Below are positions 21,894-30,612 of a DNA stretch of 35,452 bases, piece by piece. Under the pieces are notes generated by a model. It searched no databases, was not told the DNA's origin, and worked only from the letters and a program-made list of their open reading frames with translations. Source of the DNA: Chloroflexota bacterium (GTDB taxonomy: Bacteria; Chloroflexota; UBA6077; SHYK01); contig JACQOR010000030.1 of assembly GCA_016202435.1 (NCBI GenBank), positions 1 to 35,452 of the forward strand, in the 5' to 3' direction. The number at the start of each line of letters is the position of its first letter. Positions within the stretch are counted from its first letter, which is position 1. Position numbers and translations under genes: made by a program.

Positions 21894-23384
21894 GTGGATA
21901 CCATACCTCCCCACCCCCCAACTGAAGACCCTGCGTCGGGAAGCGCCCTCCCCCTCTCACCATGGGTGCTAGGCGCTCTGATCGCCCTAGGCGTCGTAGC
22001 GATCGGGATCTCCTGCACTGGTGCCCCGGTGTCGCTCGGCACTGTCACCGGCCCTGGAATCCCGGTCCCCGGCCCGGGAGTGACGCTGGTGGGCGGCCCC
22101 GTGAGCATCGAAACCGTCCCCGCGGGCGCGACCGTGGTCCTCGATGACAAGCCGCTCGGCGCAACCCCGCTCTCGATTCCGTCGCTCCCCGCGGGCACGC
22201 ACCGCCTCAGGCTCACGGCCGCGAACTACTTCGACTGGGACGGCGAAGTCGAAGTGCCGCCGGGAGCGCCGTTGGCGCAGCGCATTTTGCTGCCCCCAAA
22301 GCCGGGCGAGATCGAGGTCAAGAGCCTGGTCAGCGGCGCGCGGATCTGGCTCGACGGCGCCGATGTTGGCCCGGCGCCGGTGGGCGCCATGGTGGAGGCC
22401 GGCGAGCGGACGATTCGCGTCGAGGCCGAAGGCTACGACGGGTGGGAGGTGCGGCTAGCGCTGCAGCCAAATGAGCGCCGAGCCCTGTACGTGGTGCCGA
22501 GCGGACCCAGCCTGAACCTGGTCCACGAAGACCCGTCAGCCGGCGTCGCGGTGACGATCGACAACCAGAAGGACGCACGGCCTCAGACCGGCCTCAACGC
22601 TGCCGACGTGGTGTACGAGGCCCTCGTCGAGGGCGGCATCACCCGGTACCTGGCGCTCTTCCTGACGCGACCGGCGGACGTCATCGGTCCGGTGCGCTCA
22701 GCCCGGCACTACTTCGTGAATTGGGCCGCCGAGTACCGCGCTCCCCTGATGCACATTGGAGCGAGTCCCCAGGGCTACGGGGCCCTGGCCGCCACTAGGC
22801 TCCCGCACGTGGATAGCCGTGCCTTCTACCGCACCCGGCGGCCCGCGCCCCACAATGCCTACACGAGCACGGCTGCCGTGCAGTCAGAGCTGCGCACGCG
22901 GGACGCCAGCAGCTTTGGCGGCCTGCGCTTTGGGAATCCGGAGCCCACGGACCTCGCGGCGACGGGGTTGCGTCTGTCTTACGGGGCACGCGACTACAAC
23001 GTCGGCTGGGCGTACGACACGGGAAAAGGCGTTTACGAACGGTCGATCAACGGCGAAGTGGTCGTCGATGCCGATTCGGGAGAGCCGATCACCGCCACGA
23101 ACATCCTAGTGCTCTGGATGGACTCCTGGCCCCTAGAGGATGACGAGGCCGGGCGACTCGATTTCCGCCAGACCGGCGGTGGCCAACTCCTGGCACTCAG
23201 GCACGGTTTCGCCACTGACGGTCGCTGGTTGCGGGGCTCACTCCGCAACGTTACCGAGTATCGTGACCAACAGGGTCAACCCCTGCTGCTCACCCCGGGA
23301 AACACGTGGATTCAGGTGATCCCATCCGGGACCCGCGTGGACCTGTTCGGCGGCGACGACCACGCCGGGGGAGGGACAAGTTGA
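21894..23384 (+). CDS. Membrane-anchored PEGA-DUF3048 (YerB-like) protein
   Basis: The 496-residue protein has an N-terminal anchor (PWVLGALIALGVVAIGIS, residues 23-40), a Gly/Pro linker, two PEGA domains (about 69-124, SIETVPAGATVVLDDKPLGA; and 139-194, VKSLVSGARIWLDGADVG) and a DUF3048 domain from about 216, with VTIDNQKDARPQTGLNAADVVYE, DVIGPVRSARHYFVNWA and a C-terminal VTEYRDQQGQPLLLTPGNTWIQV. PEGA domains are linked to envelope proteins that bind cell-wall or surface material. DUF3048 proteins (YerB of Bacillus) are extracytoplasmic lipoproteins of unknown role. GTG 21894 is used because no better start precedes the anchor. The bactofilin gene follows 102 bases on, with its own promoter, suggesting a shared envelope theme. 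Confidence 0.85.
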   Translation: MDTIPPHPPTEDPASGSALPLSPWVLGALIALGVVAIGISCTGAPVSLGTVTGPGIPVPGPGVTLVGGPVSIETVPAGATVVLDDKPLGATPLSIPSLPAGTHRLRLTAANYFDWDGEVEVPPGAPLAQRILLPPKPGEIEVKSLVSGARIWLDGADVGPAPVGAMVEAGERTIRVEAEGYDGWEVRLALQPNERRALYVVPSGPSLNLVHEDPSAGVAVTIDNQKDARPQTGLNAADVVYEALVEGGITRYLALFLTRPADVIGPVRSARHYFVNWAAEYRAPLMHIGASPQGYGALAATRLPHVDSRAFYRTRRPAPHNAYTSTAAVQSELRTRDASSFGGLRFGNPEPTDLAATGLRLSYGARDYNVGWAYDTGKGVYERSINGEVVVDADSGEPITATNILVLWMDSWPLEDDEAGRLDFRQTGGGQLLALRHGFATDGRWLRGSLRNVTEYRDQQGQPLLLTPGNTWIQVIPSGTRVDLFGGDDHAGGGTS

Positions 23385-23420
23385 TGATGAATCTTGGGTT
23401 GAAAACGCCGAATTCGTTCG

Positions 23421-23449
23421 TTGTTCGGTGCCTGGGGATGCTCTATACT
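23421..23449 (+). promoter_or_regulatory. Sigma-70-type promoter of the bactofilin gene
   Basis: TTGTTC (23421-23426) and TATACT (23444-23449) are separated by exactly 17 bases. The predicted start is near 23456, giving a leader of about 30 bases that carries GAGGTGG ahead of ATG 23487. Confidence 0.7.
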
Positions 23450-23486
23450 GCCGCGAGTCGCGGGCAGCGACGCGAGGTGGTGGCCG

Positions 23487-24095
23487 ATGTTTAAGAGGAA
23501 CGACGAGTCCGAATGGGCTCGTTTCTCCAAGGCCTTTCCCCAAGCCAAAGAGGAGAAGAAAGAGAGCGGCGAATCGGCAGCGAGCGCCGTCGTCTCGACT
23601 GAACGTGCGACTGAACGTGCTCCGCAGAGCGCCAACGGCGAAGACCGAGCCGCCGCGGCTCCAGTGCCGGCTGCCCAGCGCATTTTTGAAACGAGCCTGG
23701 CGGTGAACCGGCCGGCGGCGGTCCCTGTCCCGACGCAGGTCTTCTCGGAAGAGGTGGAAAGCACGATTGGCCCCACCACCTTCGTGGACGGCAAGTTCCG
23801 CTCTGAGAACGGCGTCCGGATCCACGGGTCGGCGCAGGGCGAGATCGAGAGCGCCAAGGCCGTGTACATCGAGGAGACTGCCAAGGTTTCGGCCAAGGTC
23901 ACCGCCGCCTGCATCATCGTCGCGGGCGAAGTGAACGGCGAGCTCCACTGCTCCGGACGAGTCGAGATTCGGCCATCAGGGCGAGTCACGGGCACGATCA
24001 ACGCCGCGACTCTCATCATGCAGGAGGGGGCTTTCTTCGACGGCAACCTCAAGATGAAGACGGCCGCGGGCGCGGAGAGCACCAGCTCCAACTAG
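23487..24095 (+). CDS. Bactofilin-family polymer-forming protein
   Basis: Bactofilins (DUF583) self-assemble into beta-helical filaments that organise cell shape, stalks or division. The protein, 202 residues from ATG 23487, has an acidic, Lys/Glu/Ala-rich disordered N-terminal tail (residues 1-85, FPQAKEEKKESGESAAS) unusually long for the family. The bactofilin core is at about 88-192: STIGPTTFVDGKFRSENGVRIHG, then ESAKAVYIEETAKVSAKVTA, GEVNGELHCSGRVEIRPSG and TLIMQEGAFFDGNLKM, with the short beta rungs and Gly-turns expected. The track start at 23421 lies in the promoter. It is followed by a gap of about 125 bases and then holA. Confidence 0.9.
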   Translation: MFKRNDESEWARFSKAFPQAKEEKKESGESAASAVVSTERATERAPQSANGEDRAAAAPVPAAQRIFETSLAVNRPAAVPVPTQVFSEEVESTIGPTTFVDGKFRSENGVRIHGSAQGEIESAKAVYIEETAKVSAKVTAACIIVAGEVNGELHCSGRVEIRPSGRVTGTINAATLIMQEGAFFDGNLKMKTAAGAESTSSN

Positions 24096-24220
24096 CGCTT
24101 GCCCGGTTTGCCGTTCGGCTTCCGGGTGCCGCTCTCAGGAGCCCATGACGTATTCCCGGTTGCCGTCGCTCCTTGGTGTGAAGGCAAAACCCACGCGCCG
24201 AACGGGGCGGGAGGCTGGAC

Positions 24221-25216
24221 ATCCTCTACCTGATTGGTGGGCGGGACGACTTCCGCCGCGGAGAGCTCGTCGATCAGCTAAGGGCGCGCATGCGCCAGCT
24301 GCCGGCGGGCGAGCACAACATCACCGAGATGGACTCGAGCAGCTCGGTGGAGCAGGTGATCACGGCGTGCAACACCACGCCGTTCCTGTGCGAGAAGCGA
24401 ATGGTTATCGCGCACGGGCTTCTTTCACAGGCTCGGCGGGGTTCGAACGCGGCACAGACAACGCTGGCACAGATCGCTGAGTACCTGCCAGCCCTTCCCG
24501 AGGAGACGCATCTCGTCCTGGTGGAGGAGGATGGCGCCACGCTGGAGTCCCTGGCCTCGGTGCGTAGCGACACGTTTCGTCGCTCATTCCCCAGGCTGCG
24601 ACCCCACGAGCTTCCAGGATGGATCAACGACCGCGCCCGCGCCCTCAACGTTCGAGTGAGTCCGGAGGCCGCCCGGGCGCTAAGCGAGATGGCTGGCGGC
24701 GACTTGCGGCTGCTGGAGAAGGAAATCGCCAAGCTGGCGACGCACGCGGACATTGGCGGAACGATCGGCATCGAGGACGTCCGGGATCTCGTGCACGCCG
24801 CTTCGCCGGACATATTCGCCTGGCACGATGCGATCGCGGAGTCGCGGGCCGGCCCGGCCCTGGCAGCCACGCAGCGGTTCCTGGATGAGGGCGCCGACCC
24901 CGCCGAGCTTTTCGCACAGGTGGTCGCGCTCGTACGTCGCTTGTTCGTGGTGAGCGAGCTGCTCGCGGAGCGTCGCTCGGTGGCCCGGGACGGACCGGGC
25001 TTCGGTCTCAGCTCGAGCAGCTTCGTTCAGGACAAGCTGCGGGGCCAGGTCATGCGGCTGCCCCCCGGCCATCTGGAGCGTGCTTATCGCACCTTGCACG
25101 CGGCGGACCTCGCCATCAAGGCGGGCCGGCTCGACGGCGAGCTAGCGCTGGAGCTGGTGGTTGCCGAGCTGACCGGCGCGGAGCCGGTGAAGGTCCCCGC
25201 ATTAGAAGGATTCTAG
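24221..25216 (+). CDS. holA: DNA polymerase III subunit delta, non-ATG start
   Basis: The delta subunit opens the beta clamp within the clamp loader. The track begins at ATG 24290, but the conserved N-terminus lies upstream in the same frame (YLIGGRDDFRRGELVDQLRA), and an in-frame TGA stands at 24179. No ATG, GTG or TTG exists between. ATC 24221 (reading M-LYLIGGRDDF) has GGAGG six bases upstream and gives 331 residues; CTG 24215 is the alternative. Supporting motifs are EETHLVLVEEDG, VRVSPEAARALSEMAGGDLRLLEKEIAKL (the delta AAA+ lid) and a C-terminal helical domain ending in LELVVAELTG. A different ATG at 24145 opens MTYSRLPSLLG in another frame, so a frameshift in the N-terminal region is also possible. 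Confidence 0.82.
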   Translation: MLYLIGGRDDFRRGELVDQLRARMRQLPAGEHNITEMDSSSSVEQVITACNTTPFLCEKRMVIAHGLLSQARRGSNAAQTTLAQIAEYLPALPEETHLVLVEEDGATLESLASVRSDTFRRSFPRLRPHELPGWINDRARALNVRVSPEAARALSEMAGGDLRLLEKEIAKLATHADIGGTIGIEDVRDLVHAASPDIFAWHDAIAESRAGPALAATQRFLDEGADPAELFAQVVALVRRLFVVSELLAERRSVARDGPGFGLSSSSFVQDKLRGQVMRLPPGHLERAYRTLHAADLAIKAGRLDGELALELVVAELTGAEPVKVPALEGF

Positions 25217-25717
25217 GTGCCTCTCCAATGCATGACCCTGCAGACCTCGGCTGGACCTTTGCGCGTCGCCTATCGCGACGGAGCAGTCTGCCTCGCGCTT
25301 CTCGACGCCGGCGAGGAGACGTTTCTCAGTGAGTGTCGGCGTCGGCTGGGAGAAGAACCGCGGTTCGAGGATAGCTTCTCGCTTCGCCAGCTCCTCGAAG
25401 TCCGGCTGGGCTCCGACACGGCGGTTCCATTCGATCTCAGTGCGTGCACTGATTTTCAGCGTAAGACGCTGGAGGCGGTGGCCTCGATTCCCCGGGGTGA
25501 GGTGCGCACCTACGCGGAGGTCGCGGCGTTGATCGGTCGACCCGGCGCCGCTCGCGCGGTGGGCGAGGTGATGCGCACGAACCCGATTCCAGTACTCATC
25601 CCGTGCCACCGGGTCGTTCGCAGCGGCGGCAGGCTGGGGAACTACTCTCCACGACCGGAGCTGAAGCGTCAGTTCCTCATCGAAGAAGGCGCCATTCGTG
25701 GGCAGGCCCGGACCTGA
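25217..25717 (+). CDS. ogt: Methylated-DNA--protein-cysteine methyltransferase
   Basis: This enzyme transfers alkyl groups from O6-alkylguanine (or O4-alkylthymine) to its own Cys and is consumed in the process. The C-terminal domain is complete: DFQRKTLEAVASIPRGEVRTYAEVA (Arg finger helix and winged-helix), then PVLIPCHRVV with the acceptor Cys, and GGRLGNYSPRPELKRQFLIEEGA. The protein has 166 residues with a short N-terminal domain, as in Ogt and other non-Ada forms. GTG 25217 is adjacent to the holA TAG and is preceded by AAGGA six bases upstream; an ATG at 25232 is possible. It is coupled to holA, a common replication/repair pairing. Confidence 0.95.
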   Translation: MPLQCMTLQTSAGPLRVAYRDGAVCLALLDAGEETFLSECRRRLGEEPRFEDSFSLRQLLEVRLGSDTAVPFDLSACTDFQRKTLEAVASIPRGEVRTYAEVAALIGRPGAARAVGEVMRTNPIPVLIPCHRVVRSGGRLGNYSPRPELKRQFLIEEGAIRGQART

Positions 25718-25784
25718 TAGCCGAGTGAGGCGGGCGGGAGCACAAGGCCCCAGCCGCGGAGCAGGATCATGCGCTCACGCCATC

Positions 25785-25797
25785 TAAAATAGGCTCA
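25785..25797 (+). promoter_or_regulatory. gatB promoter with probable leaderless transcript
   Basis: TAAAAT (25785-25790) is followed by AGGCTC and the ATG at 25797, so the predicted transcript begins at or within a base of the start codon. No Shine-Dalgarno is present upstream. No good -35 is seen, which is common for leaderless promoters in Actinobacteria and Deinococcus-type bacteria. Confidence 0.55.
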
Positions 25798-27248
25798 TGT
25801 CGGCGATCCACTACGAGCCCGTAATCGGCCTCGAGACGCACGTTCAGCTACAGACCCGCAGCAAGATGTTTTGCAGCTGCAGCGCGGCCTACGCGGGTGC
25901 GGAGCCCAACACGCACGTCTGCCCGGTGTGCCTGGCCATGCCCGGAGTGCTTCCGGTCATGAACCGCCAGGCGGTCGAATACGCTCTACTCACCGGTCTG
26001 GCTCTGAACTGCCAGGTCCAGGAAGCGAGCAAGTTCGATCGCAAGAACTACCCCTACCCGGACCTCCTCAAGGGCTACCAGATCTCCCAATACGCCCTTC
26101 CGTTCAGCACGAACGGCTGGATGACCGTCGACGTCGACGGGACCACGACCCGGGTTGGCATCACCCGGGCCCACCTGGAAGAGGACACGGCGAAGCTGAT
26201 CCATCGGACAGAAGACGGCGCGCCCCGCAGCCTGATCGACGCCAACCGCTCCGGTGTGCCCCTCCTCGAGATCGTAAGCGAGCCGGACATCCGCTCCGCC
26301 GCGGAAGCCCGGGCTTACCTCCAAAAGTTGCGGCTCATCGTTCAGACACTGGGCGTCTCGACCGGCAACATGGAAGAAGGCGCCATGCGGTGCGACGTCA
26401 ATGTTTCCGTGCGACCGGCGGGCTCCGAGACGCTCGGGACGAAAGTCGAGGTCAAGAACCTGAACTCGGCGCGGTCGGTGCAACGGGCCATCGAGTATGA
26501 GATCGAGCGCCAGCGACGGGCCCTGGAGAAGGGTGACCGCGTGCTGCAGGAGACGCGCGGCTGGGACGACGACCGGGGAACCACAGTCTCGCAGCGGTCC
26601 AAGGAGGAAGCGCACGACTATCGGTACTTCCCTGAGCCCGATCTCCCGCCGGTCTTTGTCTCGGCGGAGTGGCTGGCAGACCTGCAAGCCCGGCTTCCTG
26701 AGCTCCCCGACCAGCGTCGCGAGCGCTACATGAAAGATCTCGAGCTGAACCGCTATGACGCGGTGCAGCTCACCTCATCGCTGAGCGTTTCCCGCTTCTT
26801 CGAGGAGGCGGTCAGGCTCTACCCGAACCCGAAAACGTTGGCGAACTGGATCCAGAGCGAGCTTTTCCGCCTATTGCACGAGCGGGACGCCGAAATCGAA
26901 GACCTCGCCATGGGCCCCGCGGACCTCGTCCAGCTCCTCAAACTCGAGGCGGAGGGCACGATCAGCCGCGCAACTGCCAAGCAAGTACTCGAGGAGATGG
27001 CTCGATCAGGGAAGGCGCCCGAGGCCATCGTCCGGGAGCGCGAGCTCCTGCAGATCAGCGACGCGGGTGAGCTGGAGCGAGCCGCAGCCGACGCGATCTC
27101 CGCGAACCCGCAGGCCGTCGCGGACTACCAGGCCGGCAAGCAGCAAGCCCTGGGGTTTCTCACGGGGCAGGTCATGCGCGCCACCCGCGGCAAGGCCAAC
27201 CCCGCCCTGGTCAACGAGATCCTGGAGCGCCATCTCCAGGAGGGCTAG
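25797..27248 (+). CDS. gatB: Aspartyl/glutamyl-tRNA(Asn/Gln) amidotransferase subunit B
   Basis: GatB binds tRNA and activates the misacylated Glu-tRNA(Gln) or Asp-tRNA(Asn) by phosphorylation; GatA supplies ammonia. The 483-residue protein is full length: YEPVIGLETHVQLQTRSKMF at the start, zinc-site cysteines CSCSAAYAGAE and CPVCLAMPG, FDRKNYPYPDLLKGYQISQY, VGITRAHLEEDTAKLIH, VPLLEIVSEPDIRS, and MRCDVNVSVRP. The C-terminal YqeY-like domain (LKLEAEGTISRATAKQVLEEM) is intact and ends in NPALVNEILERHL. gatC and gatA are not adjacent, so the GatCAB genes are scattered here. Confidence 0.97.
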   Translation: MSAIHYEPVIGLETHVQLQTRSKMFCSCSAAYAGAEPNTHVCPVCLAMPGVLPVMNRQAVEYALLTGLALNCQVQEASKFDRKNYPYPDLLKGYQISQYALPFSTNGWMTVDVDGTTTRVGITRAHLEEDTAKLIHRTEDGAPRSLIDANRSGVPLLEIVSEPDIRSAAEARAYLQKLRLIVQTLGVSTGNMEEGAMRCDVNVSVRPAGSETLGTKVEVKNLNSARSVQRAIEYEIERQRRALEKGDRVLQETRGWDDDRGTTVSQRSKEEAHDYRYFPEPDLPPVFVSAEWLADLQARLPELPDQRRERYMKDLELNRYDAVQLTSSLSVSRFFEEAVRLYPNPKTLANWIQSELFRLLHERDAEIEDLAMGPADLVQLLKLEAEGTISRATAKQVLEEMARSGKAPEAIVRERELLQISDAGELERAAADAISANPQAVADYQAGKQQALGFLTGQVMRATRGKANPALVNEILERHLQEG

Positions 27249-27387
27249 TGGGTGAAACCGAAATTCGCTGAACAAGTCCGTTCACCCTGAGTCGCCGCGA
27301 CAGTCCCCTCCCAGAGGGCCCGGGGGCAGAGCGCCGTTGACGCCCAGGGCCAAGAGTTCGAGTCCTTTACGGGTCCGGTGGACGCAA

Positions 27388-28134
27388 TCAGTCGATGGTT
27401 GCCGTGACGTCTAGCTCCAGAGTCAGCGCGTCCTCGAGGCTCAGGAGGACCGGGACCTGAGGGATCGGCATGCCGAAGTCAGTGATGTTCACCCGCGTGG
27501 ACGCGGTCGCCGTTAGCTGATTGCCGGCGATCTGACCGGTTCCGGCCCAGGCTACCGGGCGCGTGACGCCATGCACGTTGAGATCGCCGAGAAGCTGGAA
27601 GCCAAAGCTACCCGACGTCGGGGCTGGCCACGGGATGCCCTGCAGCTCACTCGGCACGAACTCCGCGTTCGGGAACCGGCTGGTTTGTAGCAGCTCGGAG
27701 CGGGCGAACCGGTCCCGTTGCCCTTCGTTGCTGGTGAGCTGACGGAGATCGACCGTGACCTTGGATTCCGCGGGCACGACCCGACCGGATTGATCCAACA
27801 CAATCACGCCGCTTACGGATCTCGCCCGGCCCACAGCCTCGGACGGCACCCGCACCCGGACGAGGACTTCCCGGGCACGATAGCGCGCCTCACTGCCCCC
27901 GGGCTGGATCGTGACCCGGATCCCGGCTGCGGACGCGGCGCCACCTGGAGCGCCGGCCCCGTCTGACTGGGCCGGCACTCCCCCGTCTGGCGCAGTTGCA
28001 GATGGGGTAGGGCGGCTTCGGGCACCCTGGGAGGCGGGCTGAGCACAGCCTGACGCCAAGAGTACAAGGATGGAAAGCAACGTCGTGAGCGTTGGCCCAG
28101 CGGGCGCGCCAACGGTTTGAGTGGCGGTGGGCAA
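27388..28134 (-). CDS. YceI-family lipoprotein
   Basis: YceI proteins are periplasmic or surface lipocalin-like beta-barrels that bind long isoprenoid or lipid chains. The 248-residue product starts at TTG 28134, preceded by GGAGG five bases upstream, and has a lipoprotein signal (LLSILVLLASGC, Cys about 30). A Pro/Ala/Gly linker follows, then the YceI domain: AREVLVRVRVPSEAVGRARSVSG, VTVDLRQLTSNEGQRDRF, SRFPNAEFVPSELQGIP, LLGDLNVHGVTRPVAW and a C-terminal DFGMPIPQVPVLLSLED. These match the family's D-x-R-x-L, FP-x-A-x-F and LN-x-HG-V-x-R-PV patterns. It lies about 190 bases downstream of the first KimA-like gene and may be a separate unit. Confidence 0.88.
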   Translation of the reverse strand: MPTATQTVGAPAGPTLTTLLSILVLLASGCAQPASQGARSRPTPSATAPDGGVPAQSDGAGAPGGAASAAGIRVTIQPGGSEARYRAREVLVRVRVPSEAVGRARSVSGVIVLDQSGRVVPAESKVTVDLRQLTSNEGQRDRFARSELLQTSRFPNAEFVPSELQGIPWPAPTSGSFGFQLLGDLNVHGVTRPVAWAGTGQIAGNQLTATASTRVNITDFGMPIPQVPVLLSLEDALTLELDVTATID

Positions 28135-28321
28135 GTGTCCCTCCAGGGGGAGACAGAGATTTGGGGCAAGCGTGTGTTCCTGTCGATACTACGCGCCCGA
28201 CAGTCGACGGGAGCCGAGAGCGACTAAAAGCTCCATGAAAGCTCATCGCCCCGGAGTGGCAATAGCCATCTCGAATTGGAGAAAAGCCGCTACGCGGGTA
28301 CGGGACGGATGGTTCCGCCTG

Positions 28322-30412
28322 TTACGTTGGCTTGCTGGCCAGGGCTACCTGGTAGGGAACGTCCACAACCACCGTATTCGGACGAAAGAAGAGCGCGAGC
28401 TTGAGACGGAGAGCCGTCTGGTTGTGCAGCGGGTATTCCCAGAAATGATGCGGCACGTACTCCGACAGAACCACCGCGATTTGACGATCCGGCTCCTGCC
28501 TCCGCAGCGCGTCGACGTACGCGACGATGGGCTGCACCAGAGCCCGATACGGCGACTCCACCACCACCAATGGCATCGCCCCCACCCAGCGCTCGAAGCG
28601 TCGGCTCAGGGCGTCGCCATCGGCGGGATCATCGGTCACGTGCAACGCAACGACATTGGGAGACATCGTCCGGGCGAAAGCGAGAGCATGAAGCGCGGCG
28701 CGATCCACGCGGCCAACCGGGACTACGACATTTGGCGGCCGCGCTTGCGGCAGCTCGTCGCCTCGGTCCGGGGTGAGTGCATCTTCGACTTTCCAGTAGT
28801 GGGTTTGAATGGCCCACATGAGCCCGATGAGCGCCGGGATGAGCACCATGACCATCCAGGCCCCCAGGGCGAACTTGGACACGCCCACGACGACCATCAC
28901 CGTCCCCGTGGCCGTGGCTCCCAGGCCGTTTACTGCCGCGCGGTAGTGCCAGCCCGACTCGCGCAGCGTCCACCACCGGCGCACCAGACCGAGCTGACTC
29001 AGCGTGAAGGCCAGGAACACGCCGACTGTGTAGAGCGGGATGAGCCCGGTCACGCTTCCCCCGTAGGCGATGATCAGCAGGATCGAAAGCGCGGCCAGGA
29101 CCACGATGCCAGAGGTGAATGCCAGCCGGTCCCCGCGAGATTGGAAGGGCCGGGGTAGATACCGATCCCGGGCAAGAATGCTGGCCAGGCGGGGGAAGCC
29201 GTTGAAGGCGGTATTGGCGGCCAGGATTAGGAGCACCGCCGTCGAGAATTGAATGAGCAGGTAGTAAGGAGTACCGGTCCCGACAAGGGTTCGGGCGATC
29301 TGGCTGACGACCGTTTCCACCTCCTCGGGATCCGGGACAATGCCCAACTGCCCCGAGATGAAGCTCATCAGCAAGAAGATCGTGCCGAAGAGCGCGCCCA
29401 TGGCCACCAGGACGGCCTGGGCGTTGGGCACTTCGGGCGGCTTGAAGGCCGGGACGCCGTTGGAGACCGCCTCTGTGCCCGTCAGGGCGACCGAACCCGA
29501 AGCGAAGGCTCGCAGTACTAGCAGCAGGGCGAGTGGCTCGGCTCCGTGCCCTGTCATCCACTCCGGAGGAGCCGAATACTCCGGCAATGTGCCAGTAAAC
29601 GTCTGGAACGAGCCATACCCCAACAGACCCACCATGGCGATCACATAGACGTAGGTCGGAGCCGCAAGGATATTTCCAGATTCGCGGACCCCGCGCAGGT
29701 TCAGGATCGTCATGACCACCACCACGGCAGCCGAGATGGCCACCCGCTGGCTGAAGAGTTCGGGAAACGCCGAAGTGATGGCCGCGGTGCCCGCGGAGAC
29801 CGAGACCGCGACGGTGAGTATGTAATCGGTGAGCAGCGCCGCCGCCGCTGCCAAACCCGCCAGGCGCCCAAGATTCTCGTGGGCCACCACGTAGCTGCCG
29901 CCCCCATTGGGGTACGCACGAATGACCTCGCGGTAGCTCGTGACGACGATGGCGAGAATCACGACGATGGCGATGGTGAGCGGCATGGTGAGGAAGAGGG
30001 CGCTGAAACCGGCCAGGATGAGGACCCGCATGACTTCCTCGGTGGCATACGCCGAAGAAGAGATGTTGTCCGAGGCGAAGACGGCCAGGCCCTTGAGCTT
30101 GCCGAGCCGCTCTTCGATCTCCAAGTCGCTGGGGATGCGCCGACCGATCAGGATCCGCCGAGCGAGATCAGCTGCTCGCCCGCCTACACTCCTGGGCTTG
30201 AGGACTTGCTCCGTGGCGACCAGATGGCCGGAAGGTGGTCGGCTGAACTCACGGATCGCGGGCCGGACGATGCGCACGTAGCGAGTGCCCGGCAGGCGGC
30301 CGTGGACGATACGAACCTCCTCCGCGTCAGGGGCGAACCAGTGGCTCCGGGCGTCGCTCCCGCCAGCCTCAACCCCCGGGCGCGTATCTTCGCCGCCGTT
30401 CTCTTTTGCCAT
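28322..30412 (-). CDS. KimA-like K+ importer (APC superfamily) with Usp-like C-terminal domain
   Basis: This 696-residue permease has a hydrophilic N-terminus (about 90 residues, HGRLPGTRYVRIVRP), 12 helices and a soluble Usp-like tail. The membrane part follows Bacillus KimA closely: KGLAVFASDNISSSAYATEE, AYPNGGGSYVVAHENLG, DYILTVAVSVSAGTAAITSA, ILNLRGVRESG, ALTGTEAVSN, RGDRLAFTSGI and IPLYTVGVFLAFTLSQ. The residues that line the K+ site in KimA, as I recall them (Asp of SSDxxSSxAY and its Tyr, Asp-Thr-Ser of DYILTVAVS, Thr-Glu of LTGxEA, Tyr of IPLY), are all present. The C-terminal domain has HNQTALRLKLALFFRPNTVVV. ATG 30412 is the start. It is a paralogue of the next gene upstream. Confidence 0.82.
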   Translation of the reverse strand: MAKENGGEDTRPGVEAGGSDARSHWFAPDAEEVRIVHGRLPGTRYVRIVRPAIREFSRPPSGHLVATEQVLKPRSVGGRAADLARRILIGRRIPSDLEIEERLGKLKGLAVFASDNISSSAYATEEVMRVLILAGFSALFLTMPLTIAIVVILAIVVTSYREVIRAYPNGGGSYVVAHENLGRLAGLAAAAALLTDYILTVAVSVSAGTAAITSAFPELFSQRVAISAAVVVVMTILNLRGVRESGNILAAPTYVYVIAMVGLLGYGSFQTFTGTLPEYSAPPEWMTGHGAEPLALLLVLRAFASGSVALTGTEAVSNGVPAFKPPEVPNAQAVLVAMGALFGTIFLLMSFISGQLGIVPDPEEVETVVSQIARTLVGTGTPYYLLIQFSTAVLLILAANTAFNGFPRLASILARDRYLPRPFQSRGDRLAFTSGIVVLAALSILLIIAYGGSVTGLIPLYTVGVFLAFTLSQLGLVRRWWTLRESGWHYRAAVNGLGATATGTVMVVVGVSKFALGAWMVMVLIPALIGLMWAIQTHYWKVEDALTPDRGDELPQARPPNVVVPVGRVDRAALHALAFARTMSPNVVALHVTDDPADGDALSRRFERWVGAMPLVVVESPYRALVQPIVAYVDALRRQEPDRQIAVVLSEYVPHHFWEYPLHNQTALRLKLALFFRPNTVVVDVPYQVALASKPT

Positions 30413-30612
30413 GCGACTCCCCTCAGTGAGCCTATGGCTATTCTCGACGGCCTTTGCTCAACGGCTGGTCAACGCGGCATGGCACCACGTCTCAATAAGA
30501 AGTCAAGAAACGAAGGGGCGAGTTTCCGACGCACCCTGCATGATGGCGCGTCGCGTTGGCAAGGTGGGGTCGGGCCGCAACGGCTGCCCAGATCGCCTGC
30601 CCGGCGAGGCGA

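Noticed and set aside
27335-27385. GAGTTCGAGTCC-like segment resembling a tRNA T-arm
   Set aside because: The flanking bases do not form the 5-pair T-stem, and no acceptor stem, D-arm or anticodon arm can be drawn nearby.
30413-30612. ydaO-type c-di-AMP riboswitch ahead of the downstream KimA-like gene
   Set aside because: None of the conserved ydaO blocks could be located in the 200-base gap on the - strand.
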